Assembly: GCF_017352215.1 (NCBI RefSeq) | Contig: NZ_CP071444.1 | Coordinates: forward strand, 2,170,001-2,234,000 | DNA from: Alkalibacter rhizosphaerae | Lineage (GTDB): Bacteria > Bacillota > Clostridia > Eubacteriales > Alkalibacteraceae | Direction: 5' to 3' | Length of the DNA stretch: 64,000 nt | Shown here: piece by piece, positions 53,471 through 62,745 of the stretch | How positions within the stretch are numbered: the stretch's first letter is position 1 | Layout of the letters: each line of letters starts with the position of its first letter | The notes under the pieces: model-generated | Databases searched by the model: none | The model's input: the letters and a program-made list of their open reading frames with translations, nothing else | Told to the model about the DNA's origin: nothing | Position numbers and translations under genes: made by a program

Positions 53471-53986
53471 ATCAGCAAAGAATTCCAAATCAATGAGCAA
53501 ATCCGAGACAGAGAGGTCCGAGTGGTTGGCGATGATGGAGAGCAACTGGGGATCATGTCTTCGAGAGACGCCCAACAGATGGCCGATGAGAAGGAAATGG
53601 ATCTGGTGAAGATTTCTCCCAATGCAAAACCGCCTGTTTGCAGAATCATGGATTACGGAAAATTCAAATACGAGCAGAGTCGTAAAGAGAAGGAAGCCAA
53701 GAAGAAGCAGAAAGTCATCAACGTGAAAGAAATCCGAATGTCTGCCGCCGTGCAGGACCACGATTTGAACGTCAAGGCGAAAAACTGCATCAAATTCCTG
53801 GAAAACGGAGACCGTGTAAAAGCATCGGTTCGTTTCCGAGGAAGAGAAATGGCATATACGGATTCGGGCAAGGAACTGTTGCTTAAATTCGCAGAGATCG
53901 TTTCAGAAGTGGGGAAAATCGAGAAACCGCCAAAAATGGAAGGGCGAAGCATGGTCATGTACCTGATGCCCAAAAAAGACAGCTAG
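53471..53986 (+). CDS. infC: Translation initiation factor IF-3, rare ATC start
   Basis: IF-3 keeps 30S free and checks the start codon. The 171-residue protein begins at ATC 53471 (SKEFQINEQIRDREVRV), nine bases after GGAGG, aligning with the family N-terminus. No ATG, GTG or TTG lies in a suitable place; an ATG at 53438 is in frame but upstream of the ribosome site. Non-AUG infC starts allow IF-3 to limit its own synthesis. Linker and C-terminal domains (KPPVCRIMDYGKFKYE) are intact. First gene of the infC-rpmI-rplT operon. Confidence 0.93.
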   Translation: MSKEFQINEQIRDREVRVVGDDGEQLGIMSSRDAQQMADEKEMDLVKISPNAKPPVCRIMDYGKFKYEQSRKEKEAKKKQKVINVKEIRMSAAVQDHDLNVKAKNCIKFLENGDRVKASVRFRGREMAYTDSGKELLLKFAEIVSEVGKIEKPPKMEGRSMVMYLMPKKDS

Positions 53987-54043
53987 AGATTGGACCCCGT
54001 TTGATTATAAAACTACGCTTACATACAGGAGGGAGGAAGCAAA

Positions 54044-54238
54044 ATGCCAAAAATGAAATCCCACAGAGGAGCCGCAAAGAGATTCAAAGTGACAAAATCT
54101 GGAAAAGTTAAACGAGCAAAAGCATATAGAAGCCATATTTTGACCAAGAAATCTCAAAAGAGAAAGAGAAATTTGAGAAAGATTGGCTATCTGGAAGGCG
54201 CAGATGCCGCAAACGTAAAGAAAATCTTACCATATTGA
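54044..54238 (+). CDS. rpmI: Ribosomal protein bL35
   Basis: 64-residue, strongly basic bL35 of the large subunit ([22 protein letters not shown] at start, [13 protein letters not shown]). ATG follows GGAGGGAGGAAGCAAA. Usual operon position between infC and rplT. Confidence 0.98.
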   Translation: MPKMKSHRGAAKRFKVTKSGKVKRAKAYRSHILTKKSQKRKRNLRKIGYLEGADAANVKKILPY

Positions 54239-54267
54239 TGATAAAACAACAGATAGGAGGTTAAAAA

Positions 54268-54624
54268 ATGGCAAGAGTAAAAAAAGCATTAAACGCAAAG
54301 AAAAAGCACAAGAAAATTCTAAAACTCGCTAAAGGCTATTACGGAGCAAAGAGCAAGCAGTTCCGACCGGCGAATGAAGCCGTCATGAGAGCCCTTAGAT
54401 CCGCATATTCAGGAAGAAAGCAAAAGAAAAGGGATTATCGATCTCTATGGATCGCAAGGATCAATGCAGCTGCAAGAATGAACGACATCAGCTACAGCAG
54501 ATTGATGCATGGTTTGAAACTGGCAGATGTCCAGATCGACCGAAAGATCCTGGCTGAATTGGCAGTAGCCGACATGGCCGCATTCACCCAATTGGTGGAT
54601 GTTGCAAAGGCAAAATTGAACTAA
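54268..54624 (+). CDS. rplT: Ribosomal protein bL20
   Basis: 118-residue bL20, needed early in 50S assembly and, in Firmicutes, the repressor of this operon through the leader. Signature [21 protein letters not shown] and [22 protein letters not shown] follows GATAGGAGGTTAAAA. Ends the operon; no strong terminator precedes the tRNA-Leu promoter. Confidence 0.98.
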   Translation: MARVKKALNAKKKHKKILKLAKGYYGAKSKQFRPANEAVMRALRSAYSGRKQKKRDYRSLWIARINAAARMNDISYSRLMHGLKLADVQIDRKILAELAVADMAAFTQLVDVAKAKLN

Positions 54625-54643
54625 AAAATAAGTCAATAAGTTC

Positions 54644-54673
54644 TTGACTTCCATACATTTGGTATGGTATTCT
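54644..54673 (+). promoter_or_regulatory. tRNA-Leu promoter
   Basis: TTGACT (54644-54649), 18-bp spacer, extended -10 TGG-TATTCT (54668-54673). Two small inverted repeats overlap it (AAGTCAA/TTGACTT at 54630-54650; CCATAC/GTATGG at 54651-54667), which could also act as a weak rplT terminator. Confidence 0.6.
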
Positions 54674-54693
54674 AATTCTTGTCTTCACGGGAT

Positions 54694-54780
54694 GCCGAAG
54701 TGGTGGAATTGGCAGACGCGCTGGACTCAAAATCCAGTGAGGTAACACTCGTGCGGGTTCGACTCCCGCCTTCGGCACCA
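54694..54780 (+). tRNA. tRNA-Leu (anticodon CAA)
   Basis: 87-nt class II tRNA including encoded CCA. Acceptor GCCGAAG/CTTCGGC, anticodon stem CTGGA/TCCAG with loop CTCAAAA (anticodon CAA, reads UUG), long variable arm and T arm GCGGG-TTCGACT-CCCGC. Confidence 0.97.
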
Positions 54781-54809
54781 TTTTTTATCGAAGATCATCC
54801 AAGAAGAAC

Positions 54810-54835
54810 AAACCGGACATGTGCCGGTTTTTTTT
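54810..54835 (+). terminator. Terminator of tRNA-Leu
   Basis: AACCGG (54811-54816) pairs with CCGGTT (54824-54829), followed by TTTTTT. Confidence 0.8.
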
Positions 54836-54881
54836 ATTTTTTGGGGAATAGTGTTTGGTTTTCTTTTTCTCCTGTTTTCGA

Positions 54882-54887
54882 TATAAT
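54882..54887 (+). promoter_or_regulatory. Possible -10 of the sigma/anti-sigma operon
   Basis: TATAAT about 67 bases before the sigma-factor ATG with no sigma-A -35 at 17 bp. An ECF-type autoregulated promoter is possible but cannot be recognised. Confidence 0.3.
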
Positions 54888-54953
54888 CAAATATAAGAAC
54901 TCCAGGAACTATTTTGGAGCCCTTGCGTCTAAATAAGCAGAGGGGGTATTGAA

Positions 54954-55505
54954 ATGGACCCGATCGAAAAAAATATTTTGGAAGATTTTCAAAAGGGGAA
55001 TAAAGAGGCTTTTGGATTGTTGATGGAGAAATACGGCAATGCCGTATACAACATGCTGGCCCGGATGATTTCCGATCGAGAAGAAGCAAAAGATTTGACA
55101 CAGGAAACATTTTTGAAAGCCTATCGAAACAGAAAAAACTTTCATGGCGACAGCAGCTTTTACACCTGGGTCTATAAAATCGCATTGAACAGCGCCCGGG
55201 ATTATTGGCGGCGCAAAAAAGAAACCTACCCCTTGTCTGATGCCGATATCCTCCGGGACGAGAGCAGCCAGACGGAGCAGCTCGTCATGGAAAGACTGGA
55301 TCATCAGATGATCCTCCAAGCCATCGACGGTTTGGAAGAAGAGTTTCGGGAAGCCGTCATTTTAAGGGACGTGCTTGGTTTGTCCTACCAGGAGATCGGC
55401 AACTTGACGGATGTGCCGGAAGGAACGGTAAAAAGTCGCATCAGCAGAGGACGACATCGATTGCGGGAAGACTTGAAGATGTTGCACCAAAAGAGGGAGG
55501 GGTGA
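54954..55505 (+). CDS. ECF RNA polymerase sigma factor
   Basis: A 183-residue sigma-70 family protein with only regions 2 and 4. Region 2 has DREEAKDLTQETFLKAYRN; region 4 is EVILRDVLGLSYQEIG-type (REAVILRDVLGLSYQEIGNL) with the helix-turn-helix PEGTVKSRISRGRHRLRE. ATG follows AGAGGGGGTATTGAA. The next gene, three bases downstream, encodes a membrane zinc-finger protein likely to be its anti-sigma factor. The regulon is not known. Confidence 0.94.
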   Translation: MDPIEKNILEDFQKGNKEAFGLLMEKYGNAVYNMLARMISDREEAKDLTQETFLKAYRNRKNFHGDSSFYTWVYKIALNSARDYWRRKKETYPLSDADILRDESSQTEQLVMERLDHQMILQAIDGLEEEFREAVILRDVLGLSYQEIGNLTDVPEGTVKSRISRGRHRLREDLKMLHQKREG

Positions 55506-55508
55506 ATC

Positions 55509-56684
55509 ATGGATCACGAAAAATACTTGGAGTGGATCAGCCGGGATCTGGATGGTGATTTGGATCCCAAGGAAAAGCAAGAGTTGGACGACCATTTGAA
55601 AACTTGTGAAGAGTGTCGGCTCTATCGGGACGACCTTCAAAAGATGACCGGTACATTGTCCCAGACGCCCAGGCTGACATTGGGATCTTCGGTCAAGGAA
55701 AGGACAGTGAAAGCGATGGGCCCGGACAAGAAAAAATATTTTTCCAACAGACGATGGTTGCCCTATGCGGCGGCATTGTTGGTGGTTTTTGTGTTGATCG
55801 TTCCCTTGATGAGCCGATTTTTGGGAGGCGGTTTCATGGGGAGCAACGACAGTGCTGCTGATAACGGCGGTTATCCGCAATTCGGTGGTGACGACAGTGA
55901 GCAGGGAATGGACGGAGGAGACATGGCCCCTGGTGAGGGTCGGGAGGATATGGATAAGGAAGGGGCAGAATCCCTCGGTGATTTTGATCCTACCAAGATC
56001 ATCTATAATGGAAGCATCAGCCTCCATACGGAAGACTTGAAGAAAACCATGGAAGACATCATTGCATATACCAATGGGTTGGGTGGATTCATCCAGCAGT
56101 CCAGTTCGGATTTCTCCCAGCGGACAGAACAGGACGGTTCCCAGTCCGGTTATTTGGTTCTTAGGATCCAGTCCTCTGATTTCAACGATACCATGAAAGC
56201 ACTGGAAGACTTTGGCGATGTGATCAGCAGCAACGTCAACACCACCAATATCACCCAACAATACCAGGACGTCAAGGGAGAATTGGACAGTTATCTCATT
56301 CAACAGGATCGACTTCTTGCCTACTTGGAAGAAGCGGAGACCATAGAAGACATGCTGACTATTGAGGAACAACTTGCCCGTGTTCGCAGCGAGATCAACT
56401 ATCGCTCCACCATGATCAAGAATTGGGATACCCAGGTGGCTTATTCCACCATACAAGTTCATTTATACCAACGCAGCGTAGCCGTTAGCAAAGTCACCAG
56501 TCCATTTTCGGATTTTGGCGCCAGGATCCGGGACACTTTCGTGAAAAGCATAAACTACCTGCTTGCAAGCGTATCGAACCTGATCGTGATCTTGACAGGA
56601 TTGCTTCCATTCATTGTGGTACTGGCGGCAGCCGGATTCCTGGGAAAGTTCTTGTGGAAAAAAAGAAAAAATAAATCCCAGTAA
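55509..56684 (+). CDS. Anti-sigma-like zinc-finger protein fused to DUF4349
   Basis: 391 residues. The N-terminus has an anti-sigma zinc finger (H29-x3-C33-x2-C36). A membrane helix at about 80-100 (RWLPYAAALLVVFVLIVPL) leads to an acidic, Gly-rich linker and a DUF4349 domain at about 160-320 (NGSISLHTEDLKKTMEDI, then NITQQYQDVKGELDSYL with coiled-coil heptads), and a second membrane helix near the end before a basic tail. DUF4349 probably lies outside the membrane and could sense envelope stress, releasing the sigma factor. Function beyond this is inference. Confidence 0.85.
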   Translation: MDHEKYLEWISRDLDGDLDPKEKQELDDHLKTCEECRLYRDDLQKMTGTLSQTPRLTLGSSVKERTVKAMGPDKKKYFSNRRWLPYAAALLVVFVLIVPLMSRFLGGGFMGSNDSAADNGGYPQFGGDDSEQGMDGGDMAPGEGREDMDKEGAESLGDFDPTKIIYNGSISLHTEDLKKTMEDIIAYTNGLGGFIQQSSSDFSQRTEQDGSQSGYLVLRIQSSDFNDTMKALEDFGDVISSNVNTTNITQQYQDVKGELDSYLIQQDRLLAYLEEAETIEDMLTIEEQLARVRSEINYRSTMIKNWDTQVAYSTIQVHLYQRSVAVSKVTSPFSDFGARIRDTFVKSINYLLASVSNLIVILTGLLPFIVVLAAAGFLGKFLWKKRKNKSQ

Positions 56685-56708
56685 AAAACCTCTTCGGAGG
56701 TTTTTTTC
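56683..56708 (+). terminator. Terminator of the sigma/anti-sigma operon
   Basis: AAAACCTC, TTCG loop, GAGGTTTT (56685-56704), followed by more T. Confidence 0.85.
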
Positions 56709-56778
56709 ATGAAATCAAATATTTATATGACGTCAAATTATGGTAAACTATATGGAGTAAAGGTGAAAAGGAAAAGTG

Positions 56779-59457
56779 ATGGTGAATATGGAAAAAAAGC
56801 GTTTAATTATCATTGATGGATTCAGTCTGATCTACCGAATGTTCTATGGAGTGCGTCCCATGTCTACAAAAGACGGGATCCCCACCAACGTAGTTTATGG
56901 TTTTGCCAACATCCTGATAACCATTTTGGAATCGTTCCAACCGGATTTCATAGGCGTGGCTTTTGATGAAAAGAAACCGACGTTTCGCCACGATACGTAC
57001 GAAGCATATAAAGCCGGCCGCCTGTTGATGCCGGAAGATCTGGAGATCCAAGTGGATTACGTCATGGAAATGCTGGAAAAGATGGACATCCACAAGATTT
57101 CCATGGAAGGATATGAAGCCGACGATCTGATCGGCACGGTCGCTAAGATCTGCAGCGACAACGGCATGGAAGTGGATATTTTGACGGGAGACAGGGATGC
57201 CTTTCAGCTCATTGACGACAACATCCACGTATTGTTTACCAAAAAAGGGATCAGCGAATTGGACGAGATCACCCGGGAAACCATTTTTCAGGATTATGGT
57301 CTCAGTCCCAAAGATCTGATCGATGTAAAAGGTCTTATGGGCGACAAATCGGACAACATACCCGGTGTTGCCGGCGTGGGTGAAAAAACGGCCCTTAAGT
57401 TGATCCAGACGTATGGAGATATGGAAAGCGTTTATGAAAACCTGGACGAGATCAAGGGAAAATTGAAAGAAAAACTGGAGACGGATCGAGAAAATGCTTT
57501 TTTGAGCAGGCACCTGGTGAAAATCATCCAGGACGTTCCCATCGATTTTGATTTGAACAATTACACGACTTTGGTGTACAACACACCGGAAGTGTTGGCT
57601 TTTTTTGAAAAGTTGGAGTGTTATTCCATCGTGAAACGTCTCCAGGGTGATGAGGAGTTCTTGGAGGGTGCCAAAGAGACCACGAATCATGAAATCATCG
57701 AAGTGGTGGAAGAAAAGCAGCTGAAGAAACTGGTGGAAACCATGCTGAGTAGACCCAAAGTGCCCTTCGTCTATTTTACCGAAAAAACCGATGTGGTGGA
57801 ACTGAAGGCCTTTGCCGTATGTATGGATCAAGTATGCCACTATGTTACGGCGACCGCTTTCGACCAGGAAACCCTGGCTAAAACCCTGGCTCCCTTTTTT
57901 CGATCGAAAAAGACAGCCAAGGCTGGATATGATGTAAAAGCGATTTACACCTGGCTTTTTCAATGGGACATCTCCTTGAACGGGTTGATGTTCGATGGTT
58001 TTTTGGCGGCTTATTTGTTGGATCCTTCCGACAACCGATACGGCTTTCATGAGGTATCGTCAAAATATCTGGATGTTACCATACCTTCCGAAGACGATGT
58101 GTTTGGTAAAGGAAAAAATCAAACGACCTTTGATGAAACAGATGAAGAAAAAACCAGGGATCTCTTGTGTACCCGTGCTGCCTTGATGGACGACCTGCAA
58201 ATGGCGCTGGAAAAAGCCATTGAAGAAAGCCAAATGAACCACCTGTTTCAGGATATCGAACTGCCCCTGGTGGAAGTGCTGGCCTCCTTTGAATATGAAG
58301 GGTTCAACGTGGACTTGGAGGAACTGAGACGACTGGATGAGGAGTTTGACAAGACACTGGAGGAATTGACGGAAAAAATCTACAAACTGACTGGGGAGAC
58401 CTTCAACATCAATTCCACGAAACAGTTGGGAGAGGTATTGTTCGACAAGTTGCAGCTGCCGGTACAAAAGAAAACAAAAACCGGATATTCCACCAATGCA
58501 GAAGTGTTGGAAAAACTCAAAGGCATGCACCCTGTCATTGAAGAGATTTTGGATTATCGGACGGTTTCAAAGCTCAGCTCTACCTATGTGAAGGGGTTGA
58601 AGCAGTTTGTGAACAAGCGTACGGGAAGGATCCATTCCACCTTCAACCAAGCTTTGACCACCACGGGACGAATCAGTAGTTCGGATCCGAACTTGCAGAA
58701 CATTCCCATAAAGATCGAGATCGGACGAAAGATCCGAAAAGTTTTTATCCCCTTTGAAAAAGATCACGTGTTGCTGGATGCAGATTATTCCCAGATCGAG
58801 CTGAGGGTCCTTGCCCATATTTCGGAAGACAAGACATTGATGGAGTCTTTTGTCCAAGGGGAAGACATCCACTCCAGAACGGCATCGGAAATTTTTGGCG
58901 TGGCATTGGAAAATGTTAAGCCGAAGCAGCGGATGTTTGCCAAGGCCATCAATTTTGGATTGATCTATGGAAAACAGGCCTATGGTTTGTCCCAGGATCT
59001 GGGGATCAGTCGAAAAGAAGCGCAGGAATACATCGATACCTATTTTGGACGGTACCCGAATGTGGAAAAATATATGAAGGATATCGTGGAAAAAGCGAAG
59101 GCGGATGGATTTGTCACTACCATCAGCGGCAGAAGGCGGTTTATTCCAGAGATCCATTCCAGAAATGCCATGATCGCCAAAAGCGGAGAACGGTTGGCCC
59201 TGAATACGCCCATTCAAGGAAGTGCAGCAGACATTATGAAGATCGCCATGATCAATGTATATCATCGACTTCGAAAAGAAGAACGAAGATCCAAATTGAT
59301 CCTGACGGTACATGACGAACTGGTCTTGGATTGTCCAAAAGACGAAATTGCCGATGTAAAAAAAATCGTCGTGGAGGAGATGGAGCAGGCATTCCAGTTG
59401 AAAGTACCCATGACCGTGGACATATCGGAAGGAGCGAACTGGTATGAAGCCAAGTAA
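56779..59457 (+). CDS. polA: DNA polymerase I
   Basis: Fills gaps and removes RNA primers. About 892 residues: N-terminal 5'-3' nuclease (to about 290; YEADDLIGTVAKI, GDRDAFQLI, GLMGDKSDNIPGV), a middle region lacking the Asp-Glu residues of a proofreading exonuclease, and the polymerase with motif A DADYSQIELRVL near 668, motif B RMFAKAINFGLIYGKQAYG and motif C LTVHDELVLD. ATG 56779 is six bases from AGGA; GTG 56776 and ATG 56788 are alternatives. As in many Firmicutes the 3'-5' activity is probably absent. Confidence 0.96.
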   Translation: MVNMEKKRLIIIDGFSLIYRMFYGVRPMSTKDGIPTNVVYGFANILITILESFQPDFIGVAFDEKKPTFRHDTYEAYKAGRLLMPEDLEIQVDYVMEMLEKMDIHKISMEGYEADDLIGTVAKICSDNGMEVDILTGDRDAFQLIDDNIHVLFTKKGISELDEITRETIFQDYGLSPKDLIDVKGLMGDKSDNIPGVAGVGEKTALKLIQTYGDMESVYENLDEIKGKLKEKLETDRENAFLSRHLVKIIQDVPIDFDLNNYTTLVYNTPEVLAFFEKLECYSIVKRLQGDEEFLEGAKETTNHEIIEVVEEKQLKKLVETMLSRPKVPFVYFTEKTDVVELKAFAVCMDQVCHYVTATAFDQETLAKTLAPFFRSKKTAKAGYDVKAIYTWLFQWDISLNGLMFDGFLAAYLLDPSDNRYGFHEVSSKYLDVTIPSEDDVFGKGKNQTTFDETDEEKTRDLLCTRAALMDDLQMALEKAIEESQMNHLFQDIELPLVEVLASFEYEGFNVDLEELRRLDEEFDKTLEELTEKIYKLTGETFNINSTKQLGEVLFDKLQLPVQKKTKTGYSTNAEVLEKLKGMHPVIEEILDYRTVSKLSSTYVKGLKQFVNKRTGRIHSTFNQALTTTGRISSSDPNLQNIPIKIEIGRKIRKVFIPFEKDHVLLDADYSQIELRVLAHISEDKTLMESFVQGEDIHSRTASEIFGVALENVKPKQRMFAKAINFGLIYGKQAYGLSQDLGISRKEAQEYIDTYFGRYPNVEKYMKDIVEKAKADGFVTTISGRRRFIPEIHSRNAMIAKSGERLALNTPIQGSAADIMKIAMINVYHRLRKEERRSKLILTVHDELVLDCPKDEIADVKKIVVEEMEQAFQLKVPMTVDISEGANWYEAK

Positions 59458-59469
59458 GGTGCTTGGGTC

Positions 59470-60432
59470 ATGAGGGCGCTTCAGATCTCTGAAAACGAGG
59501 AAAACCAGCGTTTGGACCGCTTCTTGGGGAAATACTTGAACAAGGCGGCAAAAGGCTTTATCGGCAAGATCATCCGGAAAAAGTACATCAAGGTCAACGG
59601 TAAGCGGGAAGAGGGATCCTACATCTTGAAAAAAGATGATCGGTTGGAGCTTTTTTTAGCGGAAGACACCATACAAAAGTTTCGAGGCGGAAAGACGTTG
59701 CCGAAAGGAACCGCTGTAAAGAACCAGGAAGAACCGCCCATCGCATACGAGGACGAGCATTTGTTGGTATGGAACAAGCCTTCCGGGATCCTGACCCATG
59801 GAGCTGATGACGGGGTAGTGGAATCGGCCCTTCGATATTTGATGGACACCGGTGCCTATCGACCGGAAAAGGAAAGGATCTTTGTGCCCTCCAGCACCAA
59901 CCGACTGGACAAAAATACCAGCGGTCTAGTCTTTATCCCGAAAGACAATCCCACCCGAATGGACCTCAACGAAAAATGGAGGATCGGTCAGGTAGAAAAA
60001 TACTATATCACCCTGATCCATGGAAATTTGGAGAAAGCCTGTCGATTGGAAGGTTATTTGACGAAGGATGAAAAGGAAAACAAGTCCACAGTATGGCCGG
60101 ATGAAAAAAAAGGCGGGAAAAAAGTGGTGACCATCCTGGAGCCGGTGAAAGGAAACGGGACATACACCCTGGTTCAAGTCGATCTGCATACAGGTCGGTC
60201 CCATCAGATCCGAGCTCATCTCCAATCCATTGGAATGCCGGTGATCGGAGATCCCAAATATGGAGATCCTGTGCTAAACAAACAATTTAGCGATCGTTAT
60301 GGATTGAAAAACCAATTTTTGCACAATCACAAAACCGTTGTTCAAGACTACCAGAAGAATCAAGATCTGGTATTGGCGTCTCCTTTGCCGAAAGAATTGA
60401 AAAAAATCACAGACGATCTGTTCGGGAGGTGA
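59470..60432 (+). CDS. RluA family pseudouridine synthase with S4 domain
   Basis: Makes pseudouridine in rRNA. 320 residues: an S4 RNA-binding domain (QRLDRFLGKYL to about 65) and the catalytic domain with NRLDKNTSGLVF (catalytic Asp in RLD) and LHTGRSHQIRAHLQSIGMPVIGD. Close to RluC/RluD; target not decided. ATG 59470 lies 12 bases after polA stop with AAGGTG upstream. Confidence 0.9.
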   Translation: MRALQISENEENQRLDRFLGKYLNKAAKGFIGKIIRKKYIKVNGKREEGSYILKKDDRLELFLAEDTIQKFRGGKTLPKGTAVKNQEEPPIAYEDEHLLVWNKPSGILTHGADDGVVESALRYLMDTGAYRPEKERIFVPSSTNRLDKNTSGLVFIPKDNPTRMDLNEKWRIGQVEKYYITLIHGNLEKACRLEGYLTKDEKENKSTVWPDEKKGGKKVVTILEPVKGNGTYTLVQVDLHTGRSHQIRAHLQSIGMPVIGDPKYGDPVLNKQFSDRYGLKNQFLHNHKTVVQDYQKNQDLVLASPLPKELKKITDDLFGR

Positions 60433-60438
60433 AAGACA

Positions 60439-60993
60439 TTGGCTTATTGGAACAGCAGGGGCCTTCGGGGGAGTACGTTGGAAGAATTTATCAACTTGAC
60501 CAATGAAGAGTATTTGAAACATGGATTGGCAGTCATCCAGAAACTACCGACGGCCATAAAACCGATCCAACTGGACCCGGAAAAGCGGGTCATCCGCCTG
60601 GCATATTTTGAACAGAAAAGCACAGTGGATTACATGGGCAACATTCAAGGGATCCCTGTTTGTTTTGACGTCAAGGAGACGGGAAAGCAGAGCCTTCCCA
60701 TTTCCAACATTCATGACCACCAGATGGAATTCATGGATCAGTTCAGCCGGCAAAACGGATTGGCTTTCATCATCGTTCAATTTACTGCAGTAGACCGATG
60801 TTTTCTATTGCCTTTTGAAGAGATCAAGCGATACTGGAACGCTGCAAAAGAAGGGGGCAGGAAGTCCATACCCTGGAAAGCCATGAACGAAGCATATGAA
60901 ATCAAAAGAGAAGGACTTTTTTATCTGCATTATTTGAGAGCGGTAGAGGCATATCTTGTAGACTGCAACCCTGAAAATGAGACGATGGAGTGA
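60439..60993 (+). CDS. recU: Holliday junction resolvase RecU
   Basis: Resolves recombination junctions in Firmicutes. 184 residues; the nuclease core is [20 protein letters not shown], then [14 protein letters not shown]. The start is TTG, seven bases after GGGAGGTG; no ATG is in frame nearby. It is six bases after the pseudouridine synthase and overlaps no gene. The usual recU neighbour is ponA, absent here. Confidence 0.9.
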   Translation: MAYWNSRGLRGSTLEEFINLTNEEYLKHGLAVIQKLPTAIKPIQLDPEKRVIRLAYFEQKSTVDYMGNIQGIPVCFDVKETGKQSLPISNIHDHQMEFMDQFSRQNGLAFIIVQFTAVDRCFLLPFEEIKRYWNAAKEGGRKSIPWKAMNEAYEIKREGLFYLHYLRAVEAYLVDCNPENETME

Positions 60994-61000
60994 TGTGGCA

Positions 61001-61468
61001 ATGAAGGAAGTTTTACTGTATACGGATGGCGGATGCCGCGGCAACGACACATCCAAGGACAATATTGGAGCAATAGGTGCAGTTCTCCTCTATCCGGAAA
61101 AGGGTCACAAAAAAGAAATAAAAAGAGCATATGAAAATACGACCAATAATCAGATGGAGCTGCAAGCCATTATCACAGGGCTGTCTTTATTGAAGGAACC
61201 TTGCAAGGTAACTGTATATTCCGATTCCGCCTACGTGGTCAACGCCTACAATCAGGACTGGGTAACAGGCTGGAAGATGAAGGGATGGAGTCGGGGAAAG
61301 AGCGGTGTCCTGAAGAACCGGGAGCTTTGGATGGAGCTGGACGAACTGGTGGGCAAGCACCAGGTAACATTTGTCAAGGTGAAGGGTCACAGCGACAACG
61401 AATTCAATAATAGGGCAGATCAGTTGGTCAATGAGGCCATGGATGAGTGGATCAAAAAAAACCATTAA
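61001..61468 (+). CDS. rnhA: Ribonuclease HI
   Basis: Degrades RNA in RNA-DNA hybrids. 155 residues, the classical length. Catalytic Asp-Glu-Asp-Asp are in [27 protein letters not shown] and [12 protein letters not shown] 61001 follows the recU stop by seven bases. Encoded among repair and replication genes. Confidence 0.95.
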   Translation: MKEVLLYTDGGCRGNDTSKDNIGAIGAVLLYPEKGHKKEIKRAYENTTNNQMELQAIITGLSLLKEPCKVTVYSDSAYVVNAYNQDWVTGWKMKGWSRGKSGVLKNRELWMELDELVGKHQVTFVKVKGHSDNEFNNRADQLVNEAMDEWIKKNH

Positions 61469-61490
61469 AGGGTAGCATAGTTGAAAGGGG

Positions 61491-61502
61491 GTCCCTAGGG
61501 AC
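61491..61502. repeat. 12-bp palindrome abutting the cyclo-ligase start
   Basis: GTCCCTAGGGAC is a perfect palindrome ending at the base before ATG 61503 and overlapping the end of the G-rich ribosome site. Could be an operator or chance. Confidence 0.3.
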
Positions 61503-62102
61503 ATGGACAAAAAAGAAACGAGAAAACAAGTGTTGGATCAGCGAAAGACTTTTACGAAAGAATATGTGGAAGAAAACGGTCGGCAGATTTTTCAGAAAAT
61601 CAAGGAAATGGACGTCTACAAAAGAAGCAGCATCGTGATGGCATATGTCAGCTTTGAAAACGAAGTGGATACCTTTCCCATGATTCAGGAAATGATCCAG
61701 GAAGGAAAAACCGTTATAACACCCATCTGCAATTTCAAGGATCGAACCATGAAACTGGCGGTGACCAGAAATTTCCCGGAAGGCTTTATGGAAACGAAAT
61801 ACGGGATCCTGGAACTACCCATGGATCATCCCGAGGCGGTGGAACCGGAGGAAGTGGATCTGATCATTACACCCGGGGTCGCATTTACCAGGGATGGAAA
61901 GAGATTGGGTTATGGCGCCGGATTTTACGATCGACTCCTTTCCAAAAAACGCCCGGATTGCCCAACTGTATGCCCAGCTTTTACGGAGTTTGTATTGGAA
62001 GATCTGCCAACGGATCAATATGATCTCCCTGTTGATTATGTAGTGACAAAAGATGAATTGATCGATACCAGAAAAGAGCGAGGGAGAATGGAACATGCAT
62101 GA
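61503..62102 (+). CDS. 5-formyltetrahydrofolate cyclo-ligase
   Basis: Converts 5-formyl-THF to 5,10-methenyl-THF with ATP. 199 residues; motif RLGYGAGFYDRLLSKK is the family signature and RKQVLDQRK is at the start. The stop overlaps the corrinoid protein ATG by eight bases. Together they link folate one-carbon and methyl-transfer metabolism, though the cyclo-ligase itself is a general housekeeping gene. Confidence 0.93.
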   Translation: MDKKETRKQVLDQRKTFTKEYVEENGRQIFQKIKEMDVYKRSSIVMAYVSFENEVDTFPMIQEMIQEGKTVITPICNFKDRTMKLAVTRNFPEGFMETKYGILELPMDHPEAVEPEEVDLIITPGVAFTRDGKRLGYGAGFYDRLLSKKRPDCPTVCPAFTEFVLEDLPTDQYDLPVDYVVTKDELIDTRKERGRMEHA

Positions 62103-62733
62103 AGCATTGGTAAAAGCCATAACCGAGTTGAATGAGGAAAAAGTGCTCAAGATCATCAAAGCGGAACTGGAAAAGGGAACGGACAGCAACGAATTGTTGT
62201 CGGTCCTTCAGCAGGGAATGGACAATGTAGGCGCCTTGTATGAAAAAAGCGAGTACTTCATTGCTGACTTGATCATGTCCGGCATCATTTTTCGTGAAGT
62301 GCTGGATTTGGAGGCCATGCGATTCCATAAGGATTACGTTGGGGAAAAACCCGTCGGAACCATTATCCTGGGAACGGTTCGGGGAGACCTACACGATATC
62401 GGAAAAGATATCTTCAAAGACCTGGCCAACTCTGCCGGATTTCAAGTATATGATCTTGGGGTGGACGTGGACCCCAAAAAATTCGTGGACAAATATCTGG
62501 AAACCAAAGCGGATATCGTCGGCATGAGCGGTGTACTCAGCCTTGCCATAACAGGAATGAAGGAAACGGTGGATCTTTTTGAAGAAGCCGGACTTCGAGA
62601 CAAGGTGAAGATCATCGTTGGCGGCAATCTGATCAATAAGGACTCGGCGGCATTCATTGGCGCTGACGGGCATTCCAACAATGCCATGGAAGGGTTGAAG
62701 ATTTGTAAATCCTGGATCAAAAATAAGGCATAG
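62095..62733 (+). CDS. Methyltransferase-associated corrinoid protein
   Basis: A 212-residue protein with an N-terminal four-helix cap domain and a Rossmann-like B12 domain carrying the cobalt-ligand motif DLHDIGKD (DxHxxG) near residue 99 and GGNLINKDSAAFIGADGH. Such proteins (MtmC/MtbC type) carry a methyl group from a substrate-specific methyltransferase to an acceptor. The methyltransferase is not in the window and may lie downstream. ATG overlaps the preceding gene. Confidence 0.92.
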   Translation: MHEALVKAITELNEEKVLKIIKAELEKGTDSNELLSVLQQGMDNVGALYEKSEYFIADLIMSGIIFREVLDLEAMRFHKDYVGEKPVGTIILGTVRGDLHDIGKDIFKDLANSAGFQVYDLGVDVDPKKFVDKYLETKADIVGMSGVLSLAITGMKETVDLFEEAGLRDKVKIIVGGNLINKDSAAFIGADGHSNNAMEGLKICKSWIKNKA

Positions 62734-62745
62734 GGAGGTGAATCC

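Noticed and set aside
54630-54650. AAGTCAA/TTGACTT hairpin as strong rplT terminator
   Set aside because: No T-run follows and the right arm is the tRNA-Leu -35, so termination would be weak at best.
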